DNA from: Spirosoma montaniterrae | GTDB lineage: Bacteria > Bacteroidota > Bacteroidia > Cytophagales > Spirosomataceae | Length of the DNA stretch: 64,000 nt | Direction of reading: 5' to 3' | NCBI RefSeq assembly: GCF_001988955.1 | Contig: NZ_CP014263.1 | Coordinates: forward strand, 3,628,001-3,692,000 | In this document: piece after piece, positions 28,008 through 37,440 of the stretch | Layout: each line of letters begins with the position of its first letter | Position numbering within the stretch: position 1 is the first letter of the stretch | Position numbers and translations under genes: made by a program | The notes under the pieces: model-generated | The model's database searches: none | Told to the model about the DNA's origin: nothing | Seen by the model: the letters and a program-made list of their open reading frames with translations, nothing else

Positions 28008-31000
28008 TTAAAATCTTGCGTTCAGGTTAAAACCAATGCTACGGGTTGTGGGTACGCCAGTGGCTTCGAGGCCTACTACGTTGTCGGATGAGAAACCGAA
28101 CTGTTCGGGATCAATATTGTCGACCCATTTTTTCAGCAGCAGCACGTTATTGCTCACCGCACTTAGGCGCAATCCTTTGATGAACATCGTTTTGGGCAGG
28201 AAGCGTGTGAAATCGTAGCCGAGCGACACCTGACGGAGTTTAATGAACCCGCCGTTATACACGACGGCTTCGCCCGTGCTGTTTGCCACCATAGTTTCGT
28301 AGTAAATTTGGGCATTTACGCGGGCGGTGTTGGGTTCACCGTTCGGGCCAACGCCGGCACCGGTCATCAGGTAGTTGGGACTGTCGCGCCCAACGAGCGT
28401 CATCTGGTGCAGCCCGTGGCGGATGGCGTTCCGGTTTGTACCCGAAATCATTTGGTTGCCTAAGCGATAGTCGATCAGGAACGAGAGATTGATGCCTTTG
28501 TAGTTGAACGTGTTGGTAACACCGCCAAACCACCTGGGCAGAGCCGAGCCAAACGAGATCTGTTGCGGTCCACGCTGGGGCAGGCCAGAAGCGGTGTGGA
28601 TAAGTTGCCCCTGTGCATTGCGTAGCAGCGGAAAGCTGTAAATCTGACCAAGTGGCCGACCCACAACTTGCCGCAGTTCGCCAATGAACACCCCGCCCCC
28701 CGTAACGATCTGAGCGGGTTGACCGTTTTTGTCATAGTCTTTTTCGGGCGTGCCATCGTCGTCGGTTAGCAGACGCAGGAGTTTGGTTTCGTTGTAGGCT
28801 GCGTTGAAACTGATATCCCAGCTAAAGTTGGCACCGCGTGCGGGCGAACCGGTCAGCAACAATTCAATACCCCGGCTCTGGCTTTGGCCGCTGTTGATAA
28901 GCTGATCGAAATAACCCGACCCGGTCGAAATCTGAGCCGCCACAATCTGGTCGCTCGTGATTTTGTTGTAATACGCAACGTCGAAACCAATTCGGTTGTT
29001 GAGGAACTTCATCTCCAGACCGAACTCGGTTTCGGCAACGCGCATGGGCTTCAGGTCGGTGTTGGGTACGCGATTCCCTGAAATGAAACCAACGGGTTGT
29101 CCCTGAAACAGGTTGGCATTTACGCCGTAGAAAAGCCCGTTGGCGTAGGGTGGCACGTCGGTATCGCTACCCACTTCGGCATAGGCTGCCCGCAGCTTAC
29201 CGAACGTAATCCAGTCGGGCATGGCATTGTTGAAAGCTTGCGAGAACACAAAACTGCCTGTTACCGACGGGTATAGAATACTGCGGTTGCCGGGTGCCAG
29301 CGTCGAGAACCAGTCGTTGCGGGCCGTAGCGTTCAGGAACAGATAATCGTTATACGACAAACCTACCTGAGCATAGAGCGAGTTAACTTTCCGTTCGCTG
29401 AAGTTGTAGGTTGGGTCTTTGATACGAGCGTTTTGGGGTGTATAAAGGCCGCGCACCACAAAATCCTGGGCAAACACGCTGTTGTTATCGCCGTATCGAT
29501 ACAACTGGTTGCCACCCAGCAACACATCAACGCCTATTTTACCAATGTTGCGGTTAGCTCCTATGAGAAAGTCGGCGTTAACTTCGCGCGAACGGCGCGT
29601 CTCCTGAACCACCCATCCATTCGCAAAGCCAGCCGGTGCCGGGGCTTGTGCTGCCGAACCCGTTGGAAAGTTATAGTTCTGATTTCTTGACCAATAGTCC
29701 TGTCCAATCCGGCCCTGTACATACAGCCAATCGGTGAAATTGTAACGCAGGGCTACATTCCCGAAAACGCGGTCGCGCTGTATTTTCTCAAACTTGTCGC
29801 TCAATGTAAAGTAGGGGTTTGTACGGTTGCGGAAGCGCGACCAGACAAACTCGTTCCCATCGGCGTCGTATCTATTGGCTTCCATCACGTCGAATGGCAT
29901 CGAGTTAGCCATCGTGTACAGCACCGTTGGAATCGTAAAATCCTGCTGGGCAATCTGGGGCGGATTCCGGTTGTCTTCATACGAGTAATTGATCGTTCCC
30001 GAGACGTTCAGTTTGGGCACTACGTTATAGTTGAACCCGAAGTTGATGCTCTGCCGCTTGAACGTATTGTTGGGGGTAATGCCTTTCGAGTCGAGGTTAG
30101 AGGCCGAAATGGTCATGCCGCCTTTCTCGCCCGACGTCGACAACTGAATGGTATTGGTCCAGTTGAGGCCGTTCCGATAAAACTGCCGAATCCGGTTGCG
30201 CACAGGCTCATACGGCACCGTAACACCCCCGAACAGCACTTGCGTCATGCCCGGCTGAAACCGCTCGCCCCAGCTCCAGACGCCCGATGTAGGGTTGGGC
30301 GTAGTGGGCCGAACGCCGTTTTCGCCCTGCCCGTATTCATACTGATAGTCTGTAAAATCGAGCGGCTGCTCAATAGTCATGTTGCTGTTATAGGTCACAC
30401 CAATGCCCGCGCTGGTGCCTTTGGTCTTGGTCGTTATCATAATAACGCCATCTTTGGCCCGTGACCCATACAGAGCCGCTGCCGTTGCGCCCTTCAACAC
30501 GGTCATTTGCTCGATGTCGTCGGGGTTGATACTGCTCAGACCATCGCCCCCGTCGGAGTTGTTGAAGCCCCGGTTGCCCACCGACGCGTCAGAACCATTA
30601 TTACCAGAGTTGATGCTGAAGTTTGTGTTGTCGATAGGTACGCCGTTAACAACGATAAGCGGGCTATTCTGCCCCGAAAACGACGACTGCCCCCGAATCC
30701 TGATTTTACTCGTAGAGGCAGGCCCGGTGCCGAGACCTGAAATCTGAACCCCCGCCATTTTACCTTGCAGGGCGTTCATGAAGTTGGGCTGGCGGTTTAC
30801 GTTAATCTGATCGGACCCCAGCGTAGCTGTGGCATAGCCAAGCGTTTTGGTCTCTTTCTTGATACCCAGAGCCGTTACAACCACCTCGTCTAAGTTCTGA
30901 TCGGTTTCCCGCAGCGTTACGTTAATCTGCGACTGATTGCCGACTTTTATCTCCTGTCCGGCAAATCCAATGGCACTGAAAACGAGCGTGGCGTTGGGTG

Positions 31001-31217
31001 TCACATTTAAACTGAAGTTTCCGTCGGCATCGGTGGTTGTTCCTACCTGCGAATTTTTCACTAAAATACTTGTTCCCGGAACAGGTTGCTGATCTTTCCC
31101 GGACAGTACGCGCCCCGTCACCCGCCGGTCTTGCGCGTGTGCAGTGTTTACCATCAGAAATACCGCCGACAGCAGCATACCGATTGACCACACCAGTTTG
31201 TGTAGATTGTGCTTCAT
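28008..31217 (-). CDS. SusC/RagA TonB-linked outer-membrane protein
   Basis: 1069 residues. Signal peptide (about 1-28, ending NTAHAQ), then a CarbopepD_reg-like domain (VTGRVLSGKDQQPVPGTSIL), the short LDEVVVTALGIKKETKTLGYAT link, the plug domain (IRIRGQSSFSGQNSPLIVVNG; ATAAALYGSRAKDGVIMITT) and a 22-strand barrel that ends RSIGFNLNARF. It imports a ligand captured by the SusD partner using TonB energy. No anti-sigma or regulator gene adjoins. Ligand unknown; an oligosaccharide or peptide is possible. Confidence 0.94.
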   Translation of the reverse strand: MKHNLHKLVWSIGMLLSAVFLMVNTAHAQDRRVTGRVLSGKDQQPVPGTSILVKNSQVGTTTDADGNFSLNVTPNATLVFSAIGFAGQEIKVGNQSQINVTLRETDQNLDEVVVTALGIKKETKTLGYATATLGSDQINVNRQPNFMNALQGKMAGVQISGLGTGPASTSKIRIRGQSSFSGQNSPLIVVNGVPIDNTNFSINSGNNGSDASVGNRGFNNSDGGDGLSSINPDDIEQMTVLKGATAAALYGSRAKDGVIMITTKTKGTSAGIGVTYNSNMTIEQPLDFTDYQYEYGQGENGVRPTTPNPTSGVWSWGERFQPGMTQVLFGGVTVPYEPVRNRIRQFYRNGLNWTNTIQLSTSGEKGGMTISASNLDSKGITPNNTFKRQSINFGFNYNVVPKLNVSGTINYSYEDNRNPPQIAQQDFTIPTVLYTMANSMPFDVMEANRYDADGNEFVWSRFRNRTNPYFTLSDKFEKIQRDRVFGNVALRYNFTDWLYVQGRIGQDYWSRNQNYNFPTGSAAQAPAPAGFANGWVVQETRRSREVNADFLIGANRNIGKIGVDVLLGGNQLYRYGDNNSVFAQDFVVRGLYTPQNARIKDPTYNFSERKVNSLYAQVGLSYNDYLFLNATARNDWFSTLAPGNRSILYPSVTGSFVFSQAFNNAMPDWITFGKLRAAYAEVGSDTDVPPYANGLFYGVNANLFQGQPVGFISGNRVPNTDLKPMRVAETEFGLEMKFLNNRIGFDVAYYNKITSDQIVAAQISTGSGYFDQLINSGQSQSRGIELLLTGSPARGANFSWDISFNAAYNETKLLRLLTDDDGTPEKDYDKNGQPAQIVTGGGVFIGELRQVVGRPLGQIYSFPLLRNAQGQLIHTASGLPQRGPQQISFGSALPRWFGGVTNTFNYKGINLSFLIDYRLGNQMISGTNRNAIRHGLHQMTLVGRDSPNYLMTGAGVGPNGEPNTARVNAQIYYETMVANSTGEAVVYNGGFIKLRQVSLGYDFTRFLPKTMFIKGLRLSAVSNNVLLLKKWVDNIDPEQFGFSSDNVVGLEATGVPTTRSIGFNLNARF

Positions 31218-31389
31218 GATTGATATACAATTGGTTAACTATATTCTTATTTGATAAAATCAACTCTTTCTTGGTAAGATCATACCATGCGGGAGAAAGA
31301 GGTATATACATCTTTTCTACTTTGTCTTCTATGAGTATTTTCCGGTTCGCTACTTACTATACGTTTGATTTTTTCGGCTCAAAATAACC

Positions 31390-31418
31390 AAAGGCCCGGT
31401 CAAATCAGCCGAGCCTTT
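31390..31418 (-). terminator. Terminator of the 31426-31956 gene
   Basis: Stem AAAGGCCCGG (31390-31399) against CCGAGCCTTT (31409-31418) with one non-Watson-Crick pair, a 9-nt loop and A/T-rich flanks on both sides, lying eight bases after the stop of the minus-strand gene. Confidence 0.6.
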
Positions 31419-31425
31419 CAAGAGT

Positions 31426-31956
31426 CTACAATCGCTCTACCTCACCGTTGGCGTAACGAATACTCAGCACTTCGTTGCGCGGCAGCACGTAGTCAGGACC
31501 GTCTTTCCATCGGCATTTTTTATAGCGAATTTCGTTAACGCCAATTTCAGAAATATCGGCATCAATCAGGTCGCCACTTCGCAGTACAAGCTGATCGCAG
31601 GTGGGCAACGCGTTTGCCGGAGTTTTAGGTTTTTCCTCGACCAGATTTGGCTGCTCGGGTTGTTTTTCTATGTTATCCGGGGGTTGTTTTTCTCCTTTCG
31701 TCGCTGGCGGACTTGGTCTGGCCTTAGCTGGTCTTGCTTTGTTACCCCGTTCTGTTACTACTGCCGATGCGCTACTCATTACTGTATCGCCAACCGCTGC
31801 CGACGCTGGCCCCTCGAACCGAATAACTTCGCCTGGTTTATCACGGTATTGAAACCAAAGCCAGCCCGCACTTAGTAGCAGCGCGGTCAAACATGCCAAA
31901 AAGATGGTTCTTGAACGGGTTTCCGGGTCGGTTTGGGGCTTGCGCGGTTCCTGCAT
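31426..31956 (-). CDS. Hypothetical single-pass membrane protein
   Basis: 176 residues, function unknown. One membrane helix near 19-37 (TIFLACLTALLLSAGWLWF), then a Lys/Pro/Glu-rich linker of about 75 residues (ARPAKARPSPPATKGEKQPP) and a C-terminal small domain of about 55 residues (LRSGDLIDADISEIGVNEIR, YKKCRWKDGPDYVLPRNEV, LSIRYANGEVE). That domain resembles a short beta module common in Bacteroidota membrane and lipoprotein sequences. Single gene, with a terminator after it. Confidence 0.75.
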   Translation of the reverse strand: MQEPRKPQTDPETRSRTIFLACLTALLLSAGWLWFQYRDKPGEVIRFEGPASAAVGDTVMSSASAVVTERGNKARPAKARPSPPATKGEKQPPDNIEKQPEQPNLVEEKPKTPANALPTCDQLVLRSGDLIDADISEIGVNEIRYKKCRWKDGPDYVLPRNEVLSIRYANGEVERL

Positions 31957-32037
31957 CGGTTTTAGGTTTTATAGCTGGTTTCAGCAGCCACCTGTTCAGG
32001 AACAAATGGCTACTGAAACCAGATACACGCTACGAAA

Positions 32038-34071
32038 TCACGGTTTTGGCGCACCTTTCGAGTTGCTACCCGCCACCGGAGCCAGCGAATTGATCCAGGC
32101 GGCAATTTTCAGCGCGTCGGCTTTGGGAACCTGCGGCATGGGCGGCATCTCGGTTGCATAGTCGGGCCAGTTTTGCGGTTTGGGATTATAGATCAGCTCC
32201 ACAATCTGGTCGTTGGTGTACTTCCGCTTCGCAACGTCGGCGTAGGCCGGGCCAACCTGCCGCTTGTTGGTCTGGTGGCAGGCCAGGCACGTATGCCGGG
32301 CCAGCAAGCCTTTCACCTCATCATAGGTTGGTGCTTTCGCCATTGTTACAGCCTGGCCTTCAACTAATTTCGGCTTTGCTCCCCGCGTAGATTCGCCGGT
32401 TGCTGCCGATTTCGCGCCTTTGGCCGGAACGCCCTTCTTCCCCGCCGGAGCCGTAGGAGCCGCTGCCGCCGGAGCCGGTGCAGCCGCCGTGTTGGTTGTA
32501 CTCAATTCGCTAACGGCCAGTTTCTGCCCGTCGGGAATGTTGTTGAGCGTGTAATAGGCAATCGGGTGAATGAGCGAATATGAACCCTCCTGCCCCCGAA
32601 CGCCATCGAGCGTTAGCTGATGAATGTAATATTTCTTCAGACCATCGACTACCAACCGTGCTTTCAGGCCATCGGGCGAAACTTTCACGCCTTTCAGCGT
32701 CATTGCTTCTTTGTTGATGGTTGGGCTGCCATACACGGGGTGGTATTTGTAGATAAAACTTTCGACCCGGTACGATGCCAGATCTTCTGCCGATTTGCGG
32801 TCGACGGGTTTCGTAAACTCTACCTCGAAGCCGTCGGGCATGGCCTTTACGGTACGCATCTCAAACGGCACCGAGCCGTTCCAGACGAGCCGCTGCAAGC
32901 CTTCGTTGGCGTCGCCCGCCGAACCCCAGCCCCGGTTGGTTTCGCCCACAAACAGCGACCCATCTTTGCCCCACGCCATGCGCAGCACACCCGACCGGAA
33001 TCCGCTGCGGAGTTCGATGGCTCCGCCCTGATACTCGCCGTTTACCTTTTCCATGAACACCCGCGAAATCTTGCTCATGCCCTGATCGCCCACGAGCAAC
33101 TGCCCGGCAAAAGGGCCAAACGTGCCTTGCGGAATTTCGAGAATTTCAGAGTTCGAGATACCCAGAATACCATGCGGCAACCAAACGGCGGGCGTCTGAA
33201 TATCGACGTTCGGAAACTGCTCTTTCAGGGCATATAGCACGTTCGGGGTTTCGTTGACTACGTTTTCGGGTTTAATGGCCCGCCCGTTTTCGTCGCGACG
33301 CTGGCGCGGGTCTACTTTGGCGTAAAGCTGTTCGGTTGTGAGTTTCACCGGCGAATTGGGCGCACCCGTCCAGCGCAAACCTGCGGGGTGGCCCACAAAC
33401 GACCCTTTTCTGACGTGAACCACGCCCCCCGATCCCATCCAGTCACCCTGATTATCGGCGTAGAACAGTTCGCCTTCGTAAATACCCAGACCAGCGGGCG
33501 AACGCATACCGGTTGCCCAGGGCTGCATCTGCCCCGTTTCGCTGATTTTCATCGTCCAGCCGCGCCAGGGCACCCGGCTTTCGCCCCGCCACCATTCCTC
33601 GTCACCGAAGGCTACATTGCCCGTCACGAAAAACTGACCGTCGGGCGCAATTTTCGGGCCGAAACTGTATTCGTGGTAATGCCCCGACAACGGCCACGCA
33701 TATACCGTCTCGAACAGATCGGCTTTGCCATTTTTGTCGGTATCGACCAATTTGGTTAGCTCTCCGCGCTGAGCGCAATACAGCGCACCGTCTTTATAGG
33801 TCAGGCCCAGAATCTCGTGCAGCCCCGACGCGAACTTGCGGAAATACGGTTTGCGGCTGGTCGGATTCTCCACAATCCAGACGTCGCCCCGGCGCGTTGC
33901 TACACCCAGGTCACCGTTGGGCAGCACCGTCAGGCCGCCCACTTCGAGCAGCGTACCTTCGGGAGCAGTCACTTTCAGAATCTTAAAGAAATCTTCCTCT
34001 TTGGGCGATTCCTGCGCCCGCGCCGACAGCATGGTTGCCACGGCAAAGAGGGTTGTTAGTATCTTTTTCAT
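32038..34071 (-). CDS. Exported beta-propeller protein with C-terminal cytochrome c domain
   Basis: 677 residues. Signal peptide MKKILTTLFAVATMLSARAQ, then a sugar-dehydrogenase-like propeller (LLEVGGLTVLPNGDLGVATRRG; SPAGLGIYEGELFYADNQGDW; HGILGISNSEILEIPQ) to about residue 400, an intermediate region of about 130 residues, an Ala/Pro-rich linker (AAAPAPAAAAPTAPAGKKG) and a class I cytochrome c with heme motif CLACH at 595-599 and a Met in EMPPMPQ as likely sixth ligand. Its start codon overlaps the stop of the DUF1080 gene upstream by one base. Together they suggest periplasmic oxidation of a sugar coupled to hydrolysis. Whether a cofactor sits in the propeller is unknown. Confidence 0.85.
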   Translation of the reverse strand: MKKILTTLFAVATMLSARAQESPKEEDFFKILKVTAPEGTLLEVGGLTVLPNGDLGVATRRGDVWIVENPTSRKPYFRKFASGLHEILGLTYKDGALYCAQRGELTKLVDTDKNGKADLFETVYAWPLSGHYHEYSFGPKIAPDGQFFVTGNVAFGDEEWWRGESRVPWRGWTMKISETGQMQPWATGMRSPAGLGIYEGELFYADNQGDWMGSGGVVHVRKGSFVGHPAGLRWTGAPNSPVKLTTEQLYAKVDPRQRRDENGRAIKPENVVNETPNVLYALKEQFPNVDIQTPAVWLPHGILGISNSEILEIPQGTFGPFAGQLLVGDQGMSKISRVFMEKVNGEYQGGAIELRSGFRSGVLRMAWGKDGSLFVGETNRGWGSAGDANEGLQRLVWNGSVPFEMRTVKAMPDGFEVEFTKPVDRKSAEDLASYRVESFIYKYHPVYGSPTINKEAMTLKGVKVSPDGLKARLVVDGLKKYYIHQLTLDGVRGQEGSYSLIHPIAYYTLNNIPDGQKLAVSELSTTNTAAAPAPAAAAPTAPAGKKGVPAKGAKSAATGESTRGAKPKLVEGQAVTMAKAPTYDEVKGLLARHTCLACHQTNKRQVGPAYADVAKRKYTNDQIVELIYNPKPQNWPDYATEMPPMPQVPKADALKIAAWINSLAPVAGSNSKGAPKP

Positions 34072-35957
34072 TAAAACAAAATTGAGTAAACTACTTTCCC
34101 TTTCACTGGCACGATCAATTCCTGCCGATTGCCAACCGTGCGCACGGTTGGTTTGGCTCCGCCGAGGTCATCGACACGAACATACTGCTCACCATCGATC
34201 AGATACATGCCGTTTTCCATCGCGTTGATGGTAACACCGCTGGCAAGCCGGGCGTAGAGGTCAGCCGGGGCATTGGCAATGGTCACTTCGCGCTGGAGGC
34301 CCTGCCCCTCGTTCAGCACCCGGATTTTATCTTCGACCGATGCGCCGTGGCTTTCATATCGGAATGTAGGTCGGTCTTCGCTGTCGAGCACATAGCCTCT
34401 GGGCCGGAAACCGGAGCCGGTAGTATCGGCCAGCCAGTTGGTTAGGGGCGATGCTAATCTGGTCAGAAACAGCAGGGGTGTGCCCATGCGCTGCACCATA
34501 CCCATCGGGCGCGAGGAGCCATCGCCCCGGTCGTGCCACATGGGCGTGGCATCTAAAAACTGCCCCCGCCAGACCTGCACAATGGCCCCTTTGTCGAGGT
34601 CATACGTGTAATGCACCTGGGTGGGGCTGCCTACCGAAATACCGTGTGTGACACGGATGGTTTTACCTTTGGCATCGCTTACGCCCGGCAAATCCATGAA
34701 CGACCTCAGCAGGGTGTTGGTCGGCGTTTCTACCAGAATTGGGTCAACGGTTTCGCCTTCGCCCCCGTTTTTATCGCTGATAACAAACTCACGAACGCCC
34801 GGTCCTGCAACGGCCAAACCCAGTCCCGGCTGCACCCAATCGACGAATTTTGCATAGAGCAATTCAAACGGCAGGTCGCCTTTGGGTAGCGTAGTTTTGC
34901 CGGTAGCGTTCCACTCGCCGGGCGCAATCACCTGCTGATTATTGATCTTGAGCAGACCACCGCCCCCCGGCACACCGAGGTTGAAGCGGTATTCGCCCGG
35001 CTCGGCCACCCGAAGCGTACCCGTATATCGAATCAAAAACTCGTTCGGAATCTTGCTGACCGACGACGACAGCACCGTAGTTGGGCCTTCGGATTCGGGC
35101 GCAGTTTTGTCATATTCGGGTTCTTTTTCATACTTGCCTTTGTAGATGGCGTATTTCAGATTCAACAGTTCGGGCCGGGGTTTGTCGTAGTTGACGTACC
35201 GGATATTACGGAAAGCCACGGCTCCGTGATCGCCCTGGAGCATCAGCGGGCCGCTTGCTTTTTCGTCCTCAAACGCGGCTGCGCGGGTAGGGCCGGTCAG
35301 TTCAACGTCTTCATGAATGGTAACGCCGTTCAGTTCGACCCGAATCATGCGGGCGTTTTCGGTTTTCTGCCCCTGTGCGTTGAAACGCGGAGCCTGAAAC
35401 GAGATTTTCAAGTGCTGCCACAGCCCCGGCGCACGGCTGGCATTTTGCCGGGCCGGGTGGCCTTCGTAGCCTTTCTGCCCGTCGGGTCGTTTGTCGTCCC
35501 AGCGTTCGTAGATCGAGCCATTGTCAACGACGCGCGGGCTTTTCACGTCCCAGCTATCGAACAGTTGCACCTCATAGCGGCCTTGCAAATACACGCCGGA
35601 GTTCGACCCTTTCGCCATCATGTAGTCGAGTTCGAGGTCAATATCACCATGTTCGAGATTGGTGAGCAGGTTAAACTGCTGACCGTACTGCGTTTGCCCG
35701 CCTTTTGGCGGAACCGGCACGTTTACCAGCACACCTGTACCTTTATCGGCAGCGATTGTATTGGCTTTGGCGAGATCGGCGCGGGCGTTGCCAGCAATGC
35801 GCCAGTTCGACGCGGGCGATTTAAACGCGCTCAAGTCATTGATTGCGAGGGGGATACCTGGCGTTGGGGCGGGTTGAGCAAACGCCATGCCGACACCGAG
35901 TAGCCAACCGATGCCGGGCAACCCGCCGAAACGAAGGGAGCCAGAAATGTTTTTCAT
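34071..35957 (-). CDS. DUF1080 (3-keto-disaccharide hydrolase fold) and PA14-like protein
   Basis: 628 residues from ATG 35957, chosen because the signal peptide starts there (MKNISGSLRFGG...GMAFAQPA). The frame is open further upstream without a signal. The DUF1080 concanavalin-like domain spans about 35-255 (DLELDYMMAKGSNSGVYLQG; RYEVQLFDSWDVKSPRVVDNG; DHGAVAFRNIRYVNYD). A PA14/GLEYA-like module follows (LRVAEPGEYRFNLGVPGGGG, about 315-400), then an uncharacterised C-terminal beta region. DUF1080 enzymes hydrolyse 3-keto-glycosides. Cotranscribed with the propeller-cytochrome gene by a TAATG overlap. Confidence 0.85.
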   Translation of the reverse strand: MKNISGSLRFGGLPGIGWLLGVGMAFAQPAPTPGIPLAINDLSAFKSPASNWRIAGNARADLAKANTIAADKGTGVLVNVPVPPKGGQTQYGQQFNLLTNLEHGDIDLELDYMMAKGSNSGVYLQGRYEVQLFDSWDVKSPRVVDNGSIYERWDDKRPDGQKGYEGHPARQNASRAPGLWQHLKISFQAPRFNAQGQKTENARMIRVELNGVTIHEDVELTGPTRAAAFEDEKASGPLMLQGDHGAVAFRNIRYVNYDKPRPELLNLKYAIYKGKYEKEPEYDKTAPESEGPTTVLSSSVSKIPNEFLIRYTGTLRVAEPGEYRFNLGVPGGGGLLKINNQQVIAPGEWNATGKTTLPKGDLPFELLYAKFVDWVQPGLGLAVAGPGVREFVISDKNGGEGETVDPILVETPTNTLLRSFMDLPGVSDAKGKTIRVTHGISVGSPTQVHYTYDLDKGAIVQVWRGQFLDATPMWHDRGDGSSRPMGMVQRMGTPLLFLTRLASPLTNWLADTTGSGFRPRGYVLDSEDRPTFRYESHGASVEDKIRVLNEGQGLQREVTIANAPADLYARLASGVTINAMENGMYLIDGEQYVRVDDLGGAKPTVRTVGNRQELIVPVKGKVVYSILF

Positions 35958-36029
35958 ATATAGATTGGTAATTGGAGGGCGAAATTTACCATTTTTTCTT
36001 CCTAAAAGGACGTAATCAGGCAATTACCC

Positions 36030-36037
36030 TATCTTTG
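36030..36037 (+). promoter_or_regulatory. Possible -7 element for the DUF1080 gene
   Basis: TATCTTTG matches the Bacteroidota -7 consensus TAnnTTTG, 39 bases upstream of the ATG at 36076. No TTG is found at the expected -33 spacing, so support is weak. Confidence 0.35.
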
Positions 36038-36075
36038 GGCGTTTTACGAGTGATTCATTAACCCGTCTGTTTTCC

Positions 36076-36864
36076 ATGAAAGCTGTTTCTTTATCGATTG
36101 CTGCCGGTATGGTACTAACCGGCCTTGCCGTACCCGCACTGGCTCAGGTCGAACCCACTAAGCAAACCCCCCAGTCTACTGAAATCTGGGAACCGGCTGT
36201 GCCTGTTGTTACGCCCGGCCTGTATTCGGCCAACACCGCAGGCACCACGCCCCCCTCCGACGCTGTTGTGCTCTTCGACGGTAAAAACGCCGATGCCTGG
36301 GTAGCCAACAAAGGCTACAACCCCACCAACAGCACCGAACCGCTGAAATGGCCCGTGCGCGATGGCGTACTGTATTCATCGACCACGTCGTCGGCAAAAA
36401 CCAAGCAGGAGTTTGGCGATATGCAGTTGCACATTGAGTTTCAGACACCCACAAAAGTAGAAGGCAACGGTCAGGCGCGGGGCAATAGCGGCATCTTTCT
36501 GCAGGGCCGCTACGAGTTGCAGGTATTAGACAATTACAACAACCCGACCTACGTAAACGGCATGGTAGGTTCGATTTACAAGCAGGCCATTCCGCTCGTA
36601 AACCCCAGCCGCAAACCCGGCGAGTGGCAGAGCTACGACATCATTTACATTGCCCCACGCTTCAACAAGGCCGGGCTGATGCTCGAACCCGCCTACGTAA
36701 CCGTGCTGCTCAATGGCGTATTAGTGCAGAACCGTGCGGCTATCCGGGGCACAACCGAGTACATCGGCTATCCACGCGTACAGGCCCACGGCAAAGGCCC
36801 GCTCATTTTGCAGGATCACGGCAACCCCGTTGGCTTCCGCAACATCTGGGTGCGGGAGTTATAG
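36076..36864 (+). CDS. DUF1080 family exported protein (3-keto-glycoside hydrolase fold)
   Basis: 262 residues. Signal peptide MKAVSLSIAAGMVLTGLAVP...LAQ, then one DUF1080 domain: AVVLFDGKNADAWVANKG, MQLHIEFQTPTKVEGNGQAR, GNSGIFLQGRYELQVLDNYN, and PLILQDHGNPVGFRNIWVREL at the end. It lacks the PA14-like and C-terminal parts of the paralogue on the opposite strand, and the two genes are divergent across a 118-base gap. Likely cleaves a 3-keto disaccharide in the periplasm. Confidence 0.9.
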   Translation: MKAVSLSIAAGMVLTGLAVPALAQVEPTKQTPQSTEIWEPAVPVVTPGLYSANTAGTTPPSDAVVLFDGKNADAWVANKGYNPTNSTEPLKWPVRDGVLYSSTTSSAKTKQEFGDMQLHIEFQTPTKVEGNGQARGNSGIFLQGRYELQVLDNYNNPTYVNGMVGSIYKQAIPLVNPSRKPGEWQSYDIIYIAPRFNKAGLMLEPAYVTVLLNGVLVQNRAAIRGTTEYIGYPRVQAHGKGPLILQDHGNPVGFRNIWVREL

Positions 36865-36873
36865 GCTATACGG

Positions 36874-36933
36874 GTATTCTTCTAAAACTGAAGAACCCGG
36901 TTATTTGCCGGGTTTTCAGTTTTAGAAGAATAC
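36874..36933. terminator. Long hairpin terminator with about 26-bp imperfect arms
   Basis: Outer arms 36874-36891 and 36916-36933 are perfect complements (GTATTCTTCTAAAACTGA and its reverse complement). An inner AACCCGG/CCGGGTT stem continues the structure after a mismatch. It begins ten bases after the DUF1080 stop and ends seven bases before the stop of the minus-strand gene, so it can serve both. Confidence 0.75.
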
Positions 36934-36940
36934 GATATTA

Positions 36941-37135
36941 TCACTTGTTGGGTATGGCCGATTGCTGAGCCTCCTGTTCAGCAGCAAAAGCTAACGTTTC
37001 TGCCAATGTCATATACGGCCCTTCATGTTCGGCCCAGCGATCTCCTATCGCCCGTTGTTCATGAATAGAGTGGGCATTTTTAATGACTTTGACCGTCTTT
37101 TTCGTTTTGCTGCTTGATTTTATTAAGGATGACAT
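36941..37135 (-). CDS. Small protein partner of a BrnT-like toxin (putative antitoxin)
   Basis: 64 residues, basic N-terminus (MSSLIKSSSKTKKTVKVIKN) and acidic C-terminus (AETLAFAAEQEAQQSA). It overlaps the 3' end of the BrnT-like gene by 56 bases in another frame, the usual order of toxin then antitoxin for this family. No ribbon-helix-helix signature of BrnA is recognisable, so the antitoxin call rests on position and size. An internal start (MTLAETLAF) is possible but would leave only a short peptide. Confidence 0.5.
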   Translation of the reverse strand: MSSLIKSSSKTKKTVKVIKNAHSIHEQRAIGDRWAEHEGPYMTLAETLAFAAEQEAQQSAIPNK

Positions 37136-37409
37136 GGTATTGTTCTCGCTGTTTGCGTGTGGCTCTTCGACAGGTTATTGGGCGAATTTGGCCATTTCTG
37201 ATTACATATACAACATGTTTTTCAATACCTTCGTTTCCGATGGCAACTCCACTAAATTGCTGTTCACCGTTATAGCGGTCTACGCGGTCTGGTAATGGTC
37301 GGAAATAGGGGTCTTCAAATAAACTCTCAACTTCGGTAATTGTATTATCTCGTTCCGGATGATCGTTGACGATATGGCGTATGTTGCCAGCATCCCATTG
37401 AAATAGCAT
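37080..37409 (-). CDS. brnT: BrnT-like type II toxin
   Basis: 109 residues. It starts MLFQWDAGNIRHIVNDHPER, like the BrnT opening FEWDxxKxxxNxxKH, continues with VESLFEDPYFRPL and RYNGEQQFSGVAIGN, and has VVYVIRNGQIRPITCRRATRK, matching the final BrnT strand and helix (RIISARRATKxE). BrnT is a RelE-fold ribonuclease that stops translation. The C-terminus is about 15 residues longer than usual and overlaps the putative antitoxin gene. A promoter-like sequence lies at 37441-37472. Confidence 0.65.
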   Translation of the reverse strand: MLFQWDAGNIRHIVNDHPERDNTITEVESLFEDPYFRPLPDRVDRYNGEQQFSGVAIGNEGIEKHVVYVIRNGQIRPITCRRATRKQREQYHVILNKIKQQNEKDGQSH

Positions 37410-37440
37410 AGTTAGTGTGGTTGGATAGTTTGATTGGCCA

